From Rhizobium herbae (GTDB taxonomy: Bacteria > Pseudomonadota > Alphaproteobacteria > Rhizobiales > Rhizobiaceae), in contig NZ_JAEUAO010000008.1 of NCBI RefSeq assembly GCF_019511375.1, positions 55,255-119,254 on the forward strand: a DNA stretch of 64,000 bases, read 5' to 3'. Numbering within the stretch: the stretch's first letter is position 1; every line of letters starts with the position of its first letter. Below the pieces are notes generated by a model. The model saw nothing but the letters and a program-made list of their open reading frames with translations, had not been told where the DNA came from and did not search any database. Made by a program: the position numbers and the translations under genes. This document shows positions 62,535 to 64,000 of the stretch, in pieces.

Positions 62535-62833
62535 CGGAACCCCACGGAATAACCGGACGAACCGCCCAAAAACTGGACTATCCGGTATTGCACATGATTG
62601 TGCACAATTCAGTCAGCCGACGTTTAATCACCATATTGATTAACGACAAGTGTGTTTGCAGTGCAAAATCATTTTAATCGATTAGACGAAAATGAGGCAC
62701 GCCCGCCGAATCGGCAGGGCCGCCGCGTTAACGATAGATCGTGAAAAATCAACGCATTCCCGTGACTTTTGCCCTCCATTGCCGCACATTGCCGTTAAGG
62801 ATTTGTTAAGCGTTGCACGGAAGGCTGCACGAA
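62535..62833. promoter_or_regulatory. Divergent promoter region of sdhC with three small palindromes
   Basis: 299 bp, AT-rich at 62600-62700. It holds ATTGTGCACAAT (62597-62608), TTTGCA-G-TGCAAA (62655-62667) and TAATCGATTA (62675-62684). They lie 63-150 bp upstream of sdhC and upstream of the divergent secreted-protein gene, suitable for operators. No known motif is assigned. Confidence 0.5.
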
Positions 62834-63472
62834 ATGCGTCCAATCACCCTTTCTAATGCGACGAAAGTCTTGGTCGCGGTCTTGGCTCTGGTCGTCTGGT
62901 TCACCGATTTTGCCGCAGCGCGCGACCGCCATGACGCAGAGCGGCATTTCGTCCGCCGCCATCACGAACGCCGCGGCGACCGGGACGTGCTGTCCGGCGT
63001 CAATGTCGATAGCCGCCTCCTCCGCCGCCATCACGGACGCCGTGACCGGGCAGTGCTGTCCGGCATCAATGTCGATAGCCGCTTGCTCCGCCGCCATCGC
63101 CATGTGCGTCTTGCCGGCATCAACGCCGACCGCCGCTATTTCGAGCACCGCTACGGTTTCCATCGCCGCCCCGGCCAATGGAGCGTCGTGCGCGAATACC
63201 CCGACCAGCGCGTAAACTATTGGCAATCGGCCTACGGTGGCGATGATTTCCCCTCGCAGGCCCTTGGCGGCACATATTTCGGCGGATTGTCGGCATGGAG
63301 CGATGCGGGCAACGGCACGTACTTCAACTCCGAAGGCGGCGGCTATGGCTATTTCAACGGTGCTACCGACAGTGATTATCGCGCGCCCCGCGCCAAGATC
63401 ATCCGCGTGACCCCCTCGACGGCCGGCCGCGCGTGCTCCTGGGAAGCCGGCGTCTGCGTCATCCGCCGCTGA
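62834..63472 (+). CDS. Secreted His/Arg-rich protein with 22-residue tandem repeats
   Basis: A 212-residue protein. A signal peptide or anchor (about 9-29, VLVAVLALVVWFTDFAAA) precedes a region rich in His and Arg. Two near-identical 22-residue units contain VLSGVNVDSRLLRRHH and VLSGINVDSRLLRRHR; a third degenerate copy reads LAGINADRRYFEHR. The C-terminal half is Gly/Tyr-rich (GGTYFGGLSAW, GNGTYFNSEGGGYGYFNG) with a Cys pair near the end (ACSWEAGVC). No family recognised. Start 62834 follows GGAAGG. Confidence 0.75.
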   Translation: MRPITLSNATKVLVAVLALVVWFTDFAAARDRHDAERHFVRRHHERRGDRDVLSGVNVDSRLLRRHHGRRDRAVLSGINVDSRLLRRHRHVRLAGINADRRYFEHRYGFHRRPGQWSVVREYPDQRVNYWQSAYGGDDFPSQALGGTYFGGLSAWSDAGNGTYFNSEGGGYGYFNGATDSDYRAPRAKIIRVTPSTAGRACSWEAGVCVIRR

Positions 63473-63526
63473 GGCCCGGTCCGCTCCAGCGCCGCGCGTC
63501 CGAAATAACGCAAGGGACGCTGCAGC

Positions 63527-64000
63527 TCAGGCGGTAAATCGCCAGACCGTGGTCTTCTTGACCTCGCTGTCCTCCAGTGCGCGGGTCACCGGCACTTGGT
63601 AGGTCGACAGCATCTGCATGCGGTCGCGCGGGCAATAGGCGCGGCCGGGATCGCCGACGAGCACGCAAGCCCCGTTCTGCGCCAGCGCGGTGAACCATGG
63701 AACCAGCCGATCGGCAAACGCCCTGTCGTAGAAGACATCGCCGGCAAGATAGACGTCGGCACTGCGCGCATCGCCGATGATGTCGGCTGCGGCGAAGGCG
63801 ACCGTTACGCCGTTCAGCGCTGAATTCAGCCGGATTGCGGTTTGCGTCCAGGGATCGATGTCGACGGCCAGCACCGAAGCCGCACCGGCTTTCATCGCCG
63901 CAATCGCCACGAGCCCCGATCCCGAGGCGAAATCGATGACCTGTTTGCCCTTAACCAGTTCCGGATGATCGAGAATATGCCGCGCCAGCCCCTGCCCGCC
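63527..64000 (-). CDS. Class I SAM-dependent methyltransferase (partial, runs off window end)
   Basis: The last 157 residues are present; the 5' end lies beyond the window. The SAM-binding motif is VIDFASGSGLVAIAAMKAGA, followed by VLAVDIDPWT (acidic residue binding the ribose) and VYLAGDVFYD. The motif order fits the ETFB-lysine/nicotinamide N-methyltransferase-like protein methyltransferase group (PrmA/METTL20-like). The target is unknown. Confidence 0.83.
   Translation of the reverse strand, partial: GGQGLARHILDHPELVKGKQVIDFASGSGLVAIAAMKAGAASVLAVDIDPWTQTAIRLNSALNGVTVAFAAADIIGDARSADVYLAGDVFYDRAFADRLVPWFTALAQNGACVLVGDPGRAYCPRDRMQMLSTYQVPVTRALEDSEVKKTTVWRFTA

Overview
The window is a GC-rich chromosomal segment with housekeeping synteny typical of Rhizobiaceae (Rhizobium/Neorhizobium/Agrobacterium/Ensifer). 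Supporting signs are the mdh-sucCDAB-lpdA and sdhCDAB operons, the atpHAGDC operon lying next to priA and a short transaldolase, a short FtsZ2-type paralogue, a glpDSTPQUV glycerol ABC-transport operon, and rhizobial-type palindromic intergenic repeats. I cannot assign a species. I see no IS element, prophage, CRISPR array, tRNA or rRNA.

Layout. 1-830: 5' part of an EptA-type phosphoethanolamine transferase. 961-5759: a catabolic unit on the minus strand (Fe-type alcohol dehydrogenase, PuuC-like aldehyde dehydrogenase, mandelate-racemase-family enzyme) with a divergent LysR regulator. 5914-8277: small membrane protein, unknown membrane protein and an undecaprenyl-phosphate sugar-phosphate transferase (exopolysaccharide initiation). 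8661-17095: glycerol regulator, glycerol-3-phosphate dehydrogenase and glycerol ABC importer. 17262-18020: SDR. 18061-25415: LysR regulator and the soluble molybdenum NAD-dependent formate dehydrogenase operon fdsGBACD. 25405-27061: Lrp/AsnC regulator and a divergent saccharopine/lysine dehydrogenase. 27203-28630: mannose-1-phosphate guanylyltransferase. 28862-33953: F1 ATP synthase operon. 34215-37732: small membrane protein, PriA and transaldolase. 37841-41747: acyltransferase, XerC-type recombinase, TraB/GumN protein, EF-hand protein and glycine-zipper lipoprotein. 42285-44201: FtsZ2 and an alpha/beta hydrolase. 44542-56195: an eleven-gene TCA operon running mdh to lpdA with five extra genes embedded. 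56390-58226: ZapE ATPase and an Omp19/Inh lipoprotein. 58657-62534: succinate dehydrogenase operon with an embedded DUF3052-like gene. 62834-64000: a secreted repeat protein and a partial methyltransferase.

How it fits together. The core is central energy metabolism: 2-oxoglutarate to oxaloacetate (OGDH, succinyl-CoA synthetase, SDH, MDH) and ATP synthase. Around it sit peripheral substrate modules, each with its own regulator: glycerol (GlpR), formate (LysR), lysine (Lrp) and an unknown polyol/aldehyde/acid-sugar route (LysR). Several regulators have recognisable dyads or helically phased repeats in front of their likely targets. I found no clearly new multi-gene system. The best leads are the orphan catabolic cluster, the asymmetric ATPase pair of the glycerol importer, and the uncharacterised genes embedded in the suc and sdh operons.
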